The position numbers and the translations under genes are program-made. A DNA stretch of 64,000 nt from Brevundimonas sp. SGAir0440 (GTDB lineage: Bacteria > Pseudomonadota > Alphaproteobacteria > Caulobacterales > Caulobacteraceae), in assembly GCF_005484585.1 (NCBI RefSeq), contig NZ_CP039435.1, forward strand, positions 2,666,001-2,730,000, in the 5' to 3' direction. The notes beneath the pieces were generated by a model. The model saw only the letters and a list, made by a program, of their open reading frames with translations, did no database searches and was not told the origin of the DNA. Below are positions 45,426 to 53,831 of this stretch, piece by piece (position 1 is the stretch's first letter; the number at the start of each line of letters is the position of its first letter).

Positions 45426-47273
45426 GTGAACCCGTCCGCTTCCCCGACCCAGCGCCGTTACGATCTCGACTGGATCCGGGTCGGCGCCTTCGGCCTGCTG
45501 ATCCTGTATCATGTGGGCCTGGTTTACGGGGTCTATGACTGGCACATCCACAGCGCCCACACCTTCGAGTGGATGCGCGAGGCGATCCTGGTCACCAATC
45601 CCTGGCGGCTGACCCTGCTGTTTCTGGTGTCCGGCGCCGCCCTGCGGTTCATGACGTTCCGGCGCACCCCGCGCGAGGTCGCTCGCGCCCGGTTCGAGCG
45701 GCTGGTCCCGCCCCTGATCTTCGGCGCCCTGGTTCTGGTGCCGATCCAGTCCTGGATCGAGTCGATGGACAAGGGCGGCTGGCCCGGCGGCGTCGCCGGC
45801 TTCGTCGCCTGGCTGGGCCATGAGTTCGGCTGGAGCGGCCTCGCCGACGGCGTGCCGGTCAACCATCTGTGGTTCATCGTCTATATCGCCGTCTACAGCC
45901 TGGTCGCCGTGGTGCTGTGGCGCCAGCCCGGTCTGATCGACCGACTGGGGAACGGGCTGGAAAAGGCGCTGACCGGCTCGCGTCTGCTGATCCTGCCGAT
46001 CCTCTATCTGTTCGCCATCCGCTGGCTGCTCTTTCCCTGGTTCGGCCTGACCAACACCCTGCACAACGACTGGTACAACCACGCCCTGTCGCTGGTCGCC
46101 TTCCTGTTCGGCTTCAGCATCGTGGGGCGTGAGAGCCTGTGGCGCACGATGGAGCGCTATCGCTGGATCGCCCTGGCCCTGGCGGCCGTCGCCCTGCCGA
46201 TCCTGATGGTCCAGGTCTGGCATCCCGGCGCGCGGGCCTTCTGGGGCGTGCCCAAGGCCGCCGTGTACGGCATCGACCAATGGGCGGTGATCGTCGCCAT
46301 CCTGGGCTTCGGCTATCGCCATCTGCGCGACCGGGGCGGCCCTGCGCTCAACTATCTGACCCAGGCGACCTTCCCCCTCTATCTGGCGCACCAGACGGTG
46401 CTGGTCGCGGCCGTCTGGATCATCCGCCCGGCGAACCTTCTCGCGCCGGTCGAACTGCTGTCCCTGATCGCCGTCACCTTCGTCGGCAGTCTGGCGATCT
46501 ATGAGGTCGTGCGTCGCATACCGGCCATTCGCCCGTTGTGGGGGCTGAAGCCGCTGGACGGCCGGCCCTGGCCGCTGGACCTTCACGCCCTGCTGAAGCC
46601 GCAGCTTCGCTATCACCGCCGTCGTCGTCTGCTGGGCGTGGGCGTCGCAGCCCCGCTTCTGGCCCTGACGGTGGTCGCCGTGGCCATCCTGGCCTACCCC
46701 GGCTTCAACAATGCGACCCAGTATCTGAGCGAACTGGGCGGGGCGACGGCCGAGGCGCCGATCATCTTCAACGGCGGGGTTTTCGTCGCCGGCGTCATGG
46801 CCGGGCTGGCGGGGATCGGCTTCGGCCTGGCCATCTACGCCCTGACCGGCGCGCGGGTCGCGGCCTGGGTCATCGCCATCGTCTTCATCCTGGCCGGCGG
46901 CGGCATGTCGGCCTCGACGCTGTGGCCCTGGCCCGATCCGCGCCACATGATCATCAATCTGGCCCTGGGCATCCAGCTGGCGCCGATGCTGCTGCTGTGG
47001 GGGCTGGCCAAACGCCGGGACGTGCCGCGCCTGAAGCTCTTCCTCGTCGTCACCTTCGTCGTTATGGCGATCCTGACGGTCCTGACCAAGCACCTCGTCT
47101 TCCCCGGCACGGTCAATGACGCCAACGTCGGCTGGTGGGAGCGGCTCTACGCCATCGTCCTGGTCTGCTGGGTGGGGGTTGCAGCCTGGGTCCTGGATCG
47201 TAAACTGCTGTCGGTCGCCACGGAGTCGCCGCAGGGTCGCCCGGCTGCCGCCCCGTTCGACGTTCCGGCCTGA
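45426..47273 (+). CDS. OpgC-like acyltransferase fused to a DUF998-like membrane domain
   Basis: This protein has about 615 residues from the GTG at 45426; a TTG at 45390 is an alternative and neither has a good ribosome-binding site. The N-terminal 370 residues are an acyltransferase-3 domain of the MdoC/OpgC type, with the ILYHVGLVYG motif, FLVSGAALRF and NHLWFIVY. From about residue 405 a second membrane domain follows (YPGFNNATQYLSELGG, GGGMSASTLWPWPD), resembling DUF998. It probably acylates periplasmic glucans. The OpgH gene follows, which fits this role. Confidence 0.82.
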   Translation: MNPSASPTQRRYDLDWIRVGAFGLLILYHVGLVYGVYDWHIHSAHTFEWMREAILVTNPWRLTLLFLVSGAALRFMTFRRTPREVARARFERLVPPLIFGALVLVPIQSWIESMDKGGWPGGVAGFVAWLGHEFGWSGLADGVPVNHLWFIVYIAVYSLVAVVLWRQPGLIDRLGNGLEKALTGSRLLILPILYLFAIRWLLFPWFGLTNTLHNDWYNHALSLVAFLFGFSIVGRESLWRTMERYRWIALALAAVALPILMVQVWHPGARAFWGVPKAAVYGIDQWAVIVAILGFGYRHLRDRGGPALNYLTQATFPLYLAHQTVLVAAVWIIRPANLLAPVELLSLIAVTFVGSLAIYEVVRRIPAIRPLWGLKPLDGRPWPLDLHALLKPQLRYHRRRRLLGVGVAAPLLALTVVAVAILAYPGFNNATQYLSELGGATAEAPIIFNGGVFVAGVMAGLAGIGFGLAIYALTGARVAAWVIAIVFILAGGGMSASTLWPWPDPRHMIINLALGIQLAPMLLLWGLAKRRDVPRLKLFLVVTFVVMAILTVLTKHLVFPGTVNDANVGWWERLYAIVLVCWVGVAAWVLDRKLLSVATESPQGRPAAAPFDVPA

Positions 47274-47426
47274 CCTCACCCCCACATTTTTTGGTTTCAT
47301 CAACATTGCGTGATTGAAAATCGCGCGAATGTGATCGATTATGCAGGTCGTGTTGCAGTGCAGCACTCCGCGTCGTCCCCAGCCCTCGGGACGACATCCG
47401 GTTCACTCGGGGGCGTCCAGAGCGGC

Positions 47427-49391
47427 ATGAACAAGCTGGCGATCCGGCCTGTCGAAAAGGCTGAAATCGAGACGACGATCCACGGCGCGCAAACGCCTAG
47501 CTGGTCGTGGCTGCCCGACGAGGCGCCTCTGGCCATGCCGGTCCAGTCCCTGTCTGCGCCCGACGCCGTCGCCGACGTAACGCCCGCGACCTCCCCGCGC
47601 ACGGTCGCGACGCGTCGCCTGGCCCTGCTGGCCGGCACCATCGTCCTGACCGGCCTGTCCGCCATCACCCCCTTCTACCTCTATGCCCGCAAGGGTTGGG
47701 ACGGCACCGAGATCCTGGCCTTCAGCCTGTTCATGGTCCTGATCACCGCCATCTCCTGCTGGTTCGTCAGTGGCCTGATGGGCCTGTTCGTCATGCTGCG
47801 CGGCAAGGATCAGGCGGACCTCGCCTTCTCGCCGCATCCGCCGATGCCGCGGACTCGCACGGCCCTGCTGATGCCGCTGTACAACGAGGACGCCCGTTCG
47901 TCCTTCGCGCGCCTGTCCCAGATCGATTCCTGCCTGGCGCGTCTGGGCGCCTCGTCGGCCTTCGACATCTTCGTGCTCAGCGATTCGACCAAGGAAGACG
48001 CCGCCGCCGCCGAGCGTTCGGTCTTCCAGGCGGTCCGCATGGCCGCCAACTCCAAGGCCTTCTACCGTCGCCGCACCGACAACGCCGAGCGCAAGGCCGG
48101 CAACCTGGCCGAATGGGTCCGTCGTTTCGGCGGCGCCTATGAGAACATGATCGTCCTGGACGCCGACAGCACCATGGCCGGCGAGACCCTGCTGCGCATG
48201 GTCGACGCCATGGAGCGCAATCCCGGCGTCGGCCTGATCCAGACCGCACCGGTCATCATCAAGGCCCGCACCATCTTCGCGCGCGTGTCGCAGTATTCGG
48301 TGCGCCTGTACGGCCGCGTCGCCGCGGCCGGCCTGGCCTACTGGACCGGTTCGGAATCCAGCTACTGGGGCCACAACGCCATCATCCGCACGCGCGCCTT
48401 CGCCGCCTGCTGCGGCCTGCCGCACCTGAAGGGCAGGAAGCCCTTCGGCGGTCACATCATGAGCCACGACGTCGTCGAGGCCGCCCTGATGCGCCGCGCC
48501 GGCTGGGCCGTCCACGTCACCGCCTCGCTGGACGGATCGTGGGAAGAGACCCCGCCGTCGATCACCGACTTCATCCGCCGCGACCACCGCTGGTTCCAGG
48601 GCAACCTCCAGCACCTGGGCCTGATCACGGCCAAGGGCCTGTCGCCGATGAGCCGCCTTCAGCTGCTGATGGGCTGCATGGCCTATCTGTCGTCGCCCCT
48701 GTGGCTGGCGTCGCTGGTGGTCGGCCTGTTCATCCAGATGTTCTATCCGGTTGACTGGACCAGCTTCTTCTACATCCTGAACCCCCAGTTCACGCCCTTC
48801 ATGCTGGCCTCCTTCCTGTCCGGCGTGCTGCTGATCGGTCCCAAGTTCATGGGCGCCGCCCTGGTCCTCAGCCGTCCGGCCGAGTTGCGCGCCTTCGGCG
48901 GCCGTCGCGCCATCGCCAAGGGCATGGCGGCCGAGATCGCCCTGTCGGCCATCCTGGCCCCCATCCTGATGGTCGCCAACACCAAGGCCTTCATCCAGAT
49001 CGTTTCGGGCCACGACACCGGCTGGTCGACCCAGCAGCGCGAGGCCGACGGCCTGGCCTGGTCGGACGCTTTCCGCGCCATGCGCTGGCAGATGATCGCC
49101 GGCGTCGGCTTCCTGGTCCCGCTGGCCGTTCGTCCCGACCTGGCCACCTGGTTCGCTCCGATCGTCCTTCCGCTGCTGCTGGCCGCGCCGATCACCGTCT
49201 GGACCTCGCGCGTCCGCTCGGGCGACAAGCTGGCGGCCAAGGGCTATCTGGTCACCCCGGTTCAGGACGGCGTCAGCGTCTCGCCGGCCGTCCTGCACAC
49301 GCCGCGCTCGCCGCTGCGTGCGGTCGCCGGCGGCGTCCTGGCCCCCGTCGCTGCGCCTGCGATGGTCCCGGCCCGCGCGCCCGAGCGGTAA
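47427..49391 (+). CDS. opgH: Glucans biosynthesis glucosyltransferase OpgH/MdoH
   Basis: This protein has 654 residues from the ATG at 47427; an upstream in-frame start would add 39 poorly conserved residues. It is a GT2-family polytopic membrane enzyme: two N-terminal helices, a cytoplasmic glycosyltransferase domain with LMPLYNED, VLDADSTM (DxD) and a QxxRW-like RDHRWFQGN, then several C-terminal helices. It polymerises glucose from UDP-glucose into osmoregulated periplasmic glucan. opgG is not in the window. The upstream OpgC-like gene likely decorates the product. Confidence 0.95.
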   Translation: MNKLAIRPVEKAEIETTIHGAQTPSWSWLPDEAPLAMPVQSLSAPDAVADVTPATSPRTVATRRLALLAGTIVLTGLSAITPFYLYARKGWDGTEILAFSLFMVLITAISCWFVSGLMGLFVMLRGKDQADLAFSPHPPMPRTRTALLMPLYNEDARSSFARLSQIDSCLARLGASSAFDIFVLSDSTKEDAAAAERSVFQAVRMAANSKAFYRRRTDNAERKAGNLAEWVRRFGGAYENMIVLDADSTMAGETLLRMVDAMERNPGVGLIQTAPVIIKARTIFARVSQYSVRLYGRVAAAGLAYWTGSESSYWGHNAIIRTRAFAACCGLPHLKGRKPFGGHIMSHDVVEAALMRRAGWAVHVTASLDGSWEETPPSITDFIRRDHRWFQGNLQHLGLITAKGLSPMSRLQLLMGCMAYLSSPLWLASLVVGLFIQMFYPVDWTSFFYILNPQFTPFMLASFLSGVLLIGPKFMGAALVLSRPAELRAFGGRRAIAKGMAAEIALSAILAPILMVANTKAFIQIVSGHDTGWSTQQREADGLAWSDAFRAMRWQMIAGVGFLVPLAVRPDLATWFAPIVLPLLLAAPITVWTSRVRSGDKLAAKGYLVTPVQDGVSVSPAVLHTPRSPLRAVAGGVLAPVAAPAMVPARAPER

Positions 49392-49402
49392 TCCACCGAT
49401 GC

Positions 49403-49424
49403 GTGGCGGCCACAGTGCCGCCAC
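49403..49424 (+). terminator. Hairpin after opgH
   Basis: GTGGCGGC (49403-49410) pairs perfectly with GCCGCCAC (49417-49424) around a six-base loop, 11 bases downstream of the opgH stop. There is no T-tract, so termination may be weak. Confidence 0.55.
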
Positions 49425-49503
49425 AACCGCTACGGCGGCGCTCGACGAAAACGCCAATCGGCCGCACTCTATCTCCCTGACCTTTGCGGGGAGACGTGAT
49501 TCC

Positions 49504-49821
49504 ATGGCCAAATCCACCGGTTCCGACGCCAAGCCTGACCTGCGGCTCGTCGCGGCCGAGGCCGAGATCTACGACCTGATGAAAGCGCCTGAAACCACCG
49601 CCGATCGCGTCAAACGCCTCCAGCTCGAAGCCCATGCCCTGGCGCTGGAAGAGATCGAAGGTCTGGAAAAGCTGTTGCTGGAGGCGGCCGCCAAGGCCAA
49701 GGCCATCGCGGACGGCGGCGACGCCTATCCGGTCGGCGCGCGCGAGATCGCCTCGCGCCTTGCCGCCGATCTGCCGACCAAGGCCGAGACCATCAAGACC
49801 ATCGTCCACCGCGTGGGCTGA
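49504..49821 (+). CDS. Conserved helical hypothetical protein
   Basis: This 105-residue, Ala/Glu/Lys-rich protein starts at 49504. It is largely alpha-helical, with a likely coiled coil at about 30-65 (VKRLQLEAHALALEEIEG, EKLLLEAAAKAKAIA). There is no signal peptide or membrane segment. I know no family for it. It lies 78 bases upstream of the SDR gene on the same strand, but a leader hairpin lies between them. Confidence 0.65.
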   Translation: MAKSTGSDAKPDLRLVAAEAEIYDLMKAPETTADRVKRLQLEAHALALEEIEGLEKLLLEAAAKAKAIADGGDAYPVGAREIASRLAADLPTKAETIKTIVHRVG

Positions 49822-49866
49822 AAACCGAAGCGGGGCCGTCGGAACGACCCGCCCGCCCGTCCGCTT

Positions 49867-49889
49867 TCCTGAAGACCCCATCTTCAGGA
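49867..49889 (+). promoter_or_regulatory. Hairpin covering the Shine-Dalgarno of the SDR gene
   Basis: TCCTGAAGA (49867-49875) is perfectly complementary to TCTTCAGGA (49881-49889) with a CCCCA loop. The right arm contains most of the AGGAG ribosome-binding site (49886-49890), which lies nine bases before the ATG at 49900. When folded it would hide the site, so it may regulate translation, for example as a simple thermometer. Confidence 0.45.
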
Positions 49890-49899
49890 GACGACATCC

Positions 49900-50886
49900 A
49901 TGGACGACCGGACCCACGCGCGCGCCGAAGACATCGCCGATCAGGAACGCGCCATCCAGCGCGACATCGACGCCAGGGACAAGGCGTCCGGCGATGACAA
50001 ACCGTCCGGCGCGATGCAGGCCGGCGCCCGCTCCTACCCCGAACCGCCCTTCCCCAAACAGCATCAGACCAAGCCGGGCGACGAGGCAGCTCTGGATCCC
50101 GCGCCTCTGTACGACGCCCCCTTCTGGAAGGGATCGGGCAAGCTGGACGGGTTCGCCGCCCTGATCACCGGCGCGGATTCCGGCATCGGCCGTTCGGTCG
50201 CCGTCCTGTTCGCGCGCGAGGGCTGCGACGTCGTCATCTGCCATCTGGACGAAGACGCCGACGCCGAAACCACCAAGGCCGCTGTCGAGGCCGAGGGTCG
50301 CCGCGCCGTGGTGCTGAAGGGCGATGTTTCGGACCCCGCTTTCGCCGAGATGGCGGTCAAGGCCACGCTCGACGCCTTCGGCCGGCTGGACGTCCTGGTC
50401 CCGAACGCCGCCTTCCAGGAGCACGTCCCCGCCTTCGAGGACCTGACGTACGAGCATTTCGACCGCACGCTGAAAACCAACCTCTACGGCTATTTCAACA
50501 TGACCAAGGCGGCGGTCCCGCACATGAAGGCCGGCGGCGCCATCGTCATGACCGGCTCGGTCACTGGTCTGATGGGCAACAAGGATCTGCTCGACTATTC
50601 GCTGACCAAGGGCGGCATCCACGCCTACGCCCGTTCGCTGGGCACGCATCTGGCGCCGCGCGGCATTCGCGTGAACGTCGTCGCGCCCGGCCCGGTCTGG
50701 ACCCCGCTGAACCCCGCCGACAAGGATGCCGAGGCGACCTCGAAGTTCGGCGCCGACACGGTGATGAAACGCCCGGCCCAGCCCGAAGAGATCGCGCCCG
50801 CCTACGTCTTCTTGGCCTCGCCTCAGATGTCCAGCTTCATCACCGGTGAGATTCTTCCGATCATCGGCGGCTACGCCGGCGGTTGA
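49900..50886 (+). CDS. SDR-family oxidoreductase, general-stress type (YhxC/YdaD-like)
   Basis: This 328-residue protein has an N-terminal extension of about 75 residues before the Rossmann fold, which includes the conserved SYPEPPFPKQHQTKPG block of Bacillus general-stress dehydrogenases. The fold has TGADSGIGR near 89-97, a Ser in VMTGSVTG, the catalytic Tyr and Lys in YSLTKGG, and the C-terminal IIGGYAG. It belongs to the glucose/ribitol dehydrogenase-like SDR group, usually induced by stress; the substrate is unknown. A hairpin covers its ribosome-binding site. Confidence 0.88.
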   Translation: MDDRTHARAEDIADQERAIQRDIDARDKASGDDKPSGAMQAGARSYPEPPFPKQHQTKPGDEAALDPAPLYDAPFWKGSGKLDGFAALITGADSGIGRSVAVLFAREGCDVVICHLDEDADAETTKAAVEAEGRRAVVLKGDVSDPAFAEMAVKATLDAFGRLDVLVPNAAFQEHVPAFEDLTYEHFDRTLKTNLYGYFNMTKAAVPHMKAGGAIVMTGSVTGLMGNKDLLDYSLTKGGIHAYARSLGTHLAPRGIRVNVVAPGPVWTPLNPADKDAEATSKFGADTVMKRPAQPEEIAPAYVFLASPQMSSFITGEILPIIGGYAGG

Positions 50887-50927
50887 ACCGAAACCGCCGC
50901 CCTGCGATCACAGGGCGGCGGCATCGC

Positions 50928-51212
50928 CTAGGCCAGCACGTCGTCGTAATCCGGATGCCGCTTGTGCCAGGCGACGGCATAGCTGCAACGGGGGAATAGC
51001 TTCAGCCCCGTCTGGCGCGCATGATCGGCCAGGGACTGCATGAACCGCCCCGCCGCGCCTGATCCGCGCAGCGACGGCTCGGCTTCGACATGCAGGATGA
51101 TCCGCGCATCGCCCTTGACGGCATAGTCGGCCCAGACCCGGCCCGCGCCCTTGTCGTCGTCGAACGCCTGTTCGAACCGGTTGTCGCCTTCGACGTCCTT
51201 GAACTGTCCCAT
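50928..51212 (-). CDS. Small GNAT-like N-acetyltransferase (PF14542 type)
   Basis: This protein has 94 residues from the ATG at 51212, preceded by AGGAG. It matches the short acetyltransferase family (YjdJ/YidJ-like): the LHVEAEPSLRGSGAAGRFMQ region contains the acetyl-CoA loop, and FPRCSYAVAWHKRHPDY is the conserved C-terminus. It acts in the cytoplasm; the substrate is not known. It is downstream of two membrane-protein genes on the same strand. Confidence 0.82.
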   Translation of the reverse strand: MGQFKDVEGDNRFEQAFDDDKGAGRVWADYAVKGDARIILHVEAEPSLRGSGAAGRFMQSLADHARQTGLKLFPRCSYAVAWHKRHPDYDDVLA

Positions 51213-51264
51213 CGGGTTCTCCTTTGACGGATCAACAGCCAAGGCCGTCGGGACGTTCCGAGTT

Positions 51265-51648
51265 TCAGATCGGCTTGTCGTTCAGCAGGCTTAGCAGGCC
51301 GATCACGCTCTTGACCGTGAACCAGACGCTCAGCAGGAACCAGACCAGCAGGAACAGCAGCAGGAACGGAATGCCGATCAGCACGACCGACGCCAGGGCG
51401 CTGACGAAGATCCCGACCCAGGCCGCGATGGTCCACCAGAAGACTGACCAGAACAGCCGGATCTGCGCCTCGATATGCTGGCGCGCCACGCCCGTCGCCG
51501 TCCCGCGCGTGACATAGGACACCACCAGCCCGATCAGAACCAGCACATTGGCGCTGGGGATCGACAGGATGAACAGGGCCCAGGCGATCAGCGCTCCGAC
51601 CTTGCCCTCCGAAGGCTGCCCGGCGATGAAATTGGGTTCGTTCGTCAT
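51265..51648 (-). CDS. DUF4870-like small membrane protein
   Basis: This 127-residue protein has three to four transmembrane helices (about 18-45, 68-90, 92-120) and a Gly/Ser-rich soluble N-terminus. The helical pattern and the HIEAQIRLFWSVFWW segment between helices resemble DUF4870/Tic20-like small membrane proteins. Function unknown. It lies ten bases downstream of the next membrane gene, so the two form an operon. Confidence 0.72.
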   Translation of the reverse strand: MTNEPNFIAGQPSEGKVGALIAWALFILSIPSANVLVLIGLVVSYVTRGTATGVARQHIEAQIRLFWSVFWWTIAAWVGIFVSALASVVLIGIPFLLLFLLVWFLLSVWFTVKSVIGLLSLLNDKPI

Positions 51649-51658
51649 CTTCGATCTT

Positions 51659-52330
51659 TCAGAACAGCAGGCTGCGGGGGTGAGGAACGGCCTGCCCGCT
51701 CTTCAGTTTCAGCACCCCGAACGCGCCGCGCGCCAGAACCCAGATCGCCAGGGCGAACAGCACCAGCACGCCGATGTTGACCACGATCAGAAGAGCCCCG
51801 ACGACCGCCGCCCCGACCGCGCCCACGATGGTGCGCTGCTGATAGAGGGCGTGGCTGTGCTCCAGCGGATCCGTCGACCCATCACGCCGCATCACCGCCA
51901 GCAGGGCCACCAGGCACGACACGCCCAGAGTCGGCACCGCCAGCAGGATCAGCACATAGACCGCATACAGCCGCATCGGCACGACCGGTCCTTCACGACC
52001 CGAATCCTGAAGTTTGGGGGCGGTCTCTGCCGTCAGACGCTGGCGCACCGCGCGCACGGCCGGCGCCGACTCGGCCTCGACGGGCTTCGGCTCGGACCGG
52101 GGCGGAAACGGCGCCGTCGGCCGGGTCGTCGGGCCAGACCGGTCGAAGGGCCCGGGCTCGGGTGGGTCGAAGAGGTCCGGTTCACGCTCGTCTGTGGGAA
52201 ACGGCTCCGGTTGCCGCTCGCGCGCACGGCCCGCCAGCGACGCGGGCGAGACAAAGCCGACCTCGGCGTCATGATCGTGGTCGTGATCGCGGGGCGCTGC
52301 TGGGTCTTTCGGATCGCCGGGTTCGGCCAT
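51659..52330 (-). CDS. Membrane protein with acidic, His/Asp-rich N-terminal domain
   Basis: This protein has 223 residues from the ATG at 52330. The first 120 residues are hydrophilic, Pro/Glu-rich and probably disordered, with a DHDHDHD string near residue 18 that could bind metal. The C-terminal half has two or three transmembrane helices (about 118-140, 165-200). I recognise no domain. The following membrane gene lies ten bases downstream, so the two are likely coexpressed and perhaps interact. Confidence 0.68.
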   Translation of the reverse strand: MAEPGDPKDPAAPRDHDHDHDAEVGFVSPASLAGRARERQPEPFPTDEREPDLFDPPEPGPFDRSGPTTRPTAPFPPRSEPKPVEAESAPAVRAVRQRLTAETAPKLQDSGREGPVVPMRLYAVYVLILLAVPTLGVSCLVALLAVMRRDGSTDPLEHSHALYQQRTIVGAVGAAVVGALLIVVNIGVLVLFALAIWVLARGAFGVLKLKSGQAVPHPRSLLF

Positions 52331-52411
52331 GAACAACGCTTCTGTCACGCCGGACGCCCGGCTGGAATCTGCCGACGACAATGGCGGTCGGGCCGTTCGG
52401 ACGCAACCTAG

Positions 52412-52583
52412 CTTTCGTCATCCTCCGGACCGCGAAGCGGAACCGGGGGACCCAGCGGCGCGCGAGAGCGCGAACCTGTCGCGGATACTCTGCTCGAAGC
52501 ATTTGTCCAGCGGACCCATCGCCTTCGGCGCCGCTGGGTCCCCCGGTCTGCGCCGCAAGCGGCTTGCCGGAGGATGACGAAAG
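52412..52583. repeat. Palindromic intergenic repeat element B
   Basis: The outer arms CTTTCGTCATCCTCCGG (52412-52428) and their exact inverse (52567-52583) bound 172 bases. Inner arms ACCGGGGGACCCAGCGGCG and CGCCGCTGGGTCCCCCGGT are also inverse copies. The core GGACCGCGAAGCGG is shared with element A at 3725-3867. It fills the gap between two divergent or separate units (membrane gene and folB), has no coding capacity, and is probably a non-autonomous repeat. Confidence 0.75.
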
Positions 52584-52594
52584 AGCGGAAACCC

Positions 52595-52993
52595 TTACCG
52601 TCCCAGTACGATCTCGCAGCCCGGCGCCGCGACCGCCGCCAGGGCGCCCGGCTTTTCGATCCGCACCGTGGCCCGCTGCACGCGGCCGTCCTCCAGGCAC
52701 GCCCGCGCCAGCCGTTCGGCGAAGGTCTCGACCAGCCCCACATGCCCCTCGGCGGCGATGGCGCGCGCGGCGTCGGCCACGGTCTCATAGTTGATGGTGT
52801 CGCCCAGCCGTTCGATCGGACGCGGCGCCAGCTCCAGCGTCACATCGATCACCAGCCGCTGCAGCCGCCCCTGCTCGTGGTCATAGACCCCGATCCCGGC
52901 CTCGACCTCCAGCCCGCGCACGAACACGCTCAGCCGCTCGAAACGCAGCGCATCGTCCGCCGCAACCGGCGTCGCCAGAGGAGAGGAAACCAC
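52595..52993 (-). CDS. folB: Dihydroneopterin aldolase
   Basis: This 132-residue protein of the FolB family releases 6-hydroxymethyl-dihydropterin in folate synthesis. Family blocks are VRGLEVEAGIGVYDHE (the active-site Glu), INYETVADAARAI, LVETFAERLA (Glu that anchors pterin), and the catalytic Lys in RIEKPGAL. The start lies four bases after the pteridine-reductase-like SDR stop, so they share an operon. Confidence 0.93.
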   Translation of the reverse strand: MVSSPLATPVAADDALRFERLSVFVRGLEVEAGIGVYDHEQGRLQRLVIDVTLELAPRPIERLGDTINYETVADAARAIAAEGHVGLVETFAERLARACLEDGRVQRATVRIEKPGALAAVAAPGCEIVLGR

Positions 52994-52996
52994 GCG

Positions 52997-53758
52997 CTAC
53001 TCCTGGATGTCGGGGGTGCGCCAGGCCAGATGCTGGCCCCCGTCGACGGCGATCATCTGGCCCGTGACCATCCGGGCGTCAATCAGCCACAGCACCGCCT
53101 CGGCCACCGCCTCGGGGCTGCCGGGCGTTTCCAGCAGGGTGGCGCGCGCCTCGGCGGCGAACTCTTCGGGCGTCTGGTGGATGGACGGCAGGGTCGGCCC
53201 CGGCCCCACCCCATTGACCCGGATGCCCGGCGCCAGCGCCTGGGCCAGCGTCTGGGTCGCCCACCACAGGCCGTTGCGCGACAGGCTGTAGGAGAAGAAG
53301 CGCGGATCCGGCTTCAGCACCTTCTGGTCCAGCAGATTGACGATGGCGCCCTCGACAGCCTGGGCGGCGAACGCCTCGGCCAACACGATCGGCGCCCTCA
53401 GATTGGTCTCGATATGCAGGTCCCAGCTGTCGCGCGTCAGTTCGCCGATCCGGTCGTCCTCGAACACCGAGGCGTTGTTGACCAGCACGCTGACCGGCCC
53501 CAGCGCCTCGACCGCCGCAGGGATCAGCGCCCGCACCCTGGCCTCGTCCGTCAGGTCCGCCTGCAACAGGCACGCGCGCCGCCCCAGACCCGCGATCTCG
53601 TCGGCCAAAGTCCGGGCGTCGTCGCCCGACGCATGATGATGGATCGCCACGTCGAAACCGGCCTGGGCCAGCTTCAGACAGATGGCCCGCCCGATCCGCC
53701 GCGCCCCGCCCGTGACCAGGGCGACGCCCCGCTCAGAGCGAGCAGCCGCCTCAGTCAA
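52997..53758 (-). CDS. Pteridine-reductase-like SDR, TTG start
   Basis: This 253-residue SDR has the TGGARRIGRA motif of pteridine reductase/FolM proteins and sits just upstream of folB, so it probably reduces dihydropterin or dihydrofolate. The cofactor and NNAS motifs are intact, but the catalytic YxxxK reads YSLSR, with Arg for Lys. The only available start is TTG at 53758, which overlaps the stop of a 26-residue membrane peptide by eight bases, implying translational coupling. The C-terminus AVDGGQHLAW is intact. Confidence 0.85.
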   Translation of the reverse strand: MTEAAARSERGVALVTGGARRIGRAICLKLAQAGFDVAIHHHASGDDARTLADEIAGLGRRACLLQADLTDEARVRALIPAAVEALGPVSVLVNNASVFEDDRIGELTRDSWDLHIETNLRAPIVLAEAFAAQAVEGAIVNLLDQKVLKPDPRFFSYSLSRNGLWWATQTLAQALAPGIRVNGVGPGPTLPSIHQTPEEFAAEARATLLETPGSPEAVAEAVLWLIDARMVTGQMIAVDGGQHLAWRTPDIQE

Positions 53759-53831
53759 CCCGACCGAACTCGAACACGTTGAACGCCGCCAGAACGGCGA
53801 TGAAGCCGAAGATGATGCCGAGAGCCAGCAT
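53751..53831 (-). CDS. 26-residue membrane peptide upstream of the folate SDR
   Basis: The frame starts with ATG at 53831 behind AGGAG (six bases away) and encodes one hydrophobic helix (about 2-18, LALGIIFGFIAVLAAF) followed by NVFEFGRVD. It is too short for normal gene finding. Its stop overlaps the TTG start of the SDR gene. The ribosome-binding site and helical character support translation. It might be a membrane anchor, or its main job may be to load ribosomes for the SDR. Confidence 0.72.
   Translation of the reverse strand: MLALGIIFGFIAVLAAFNVFEFGRVD

Noticed and set aside
45345..47366. Minus-strand frame of 673 codons opposite the OpgC-like gene
   Set aside because: Gln/Asp/His-rich shadow of a membrane-protein gene; no start signal.
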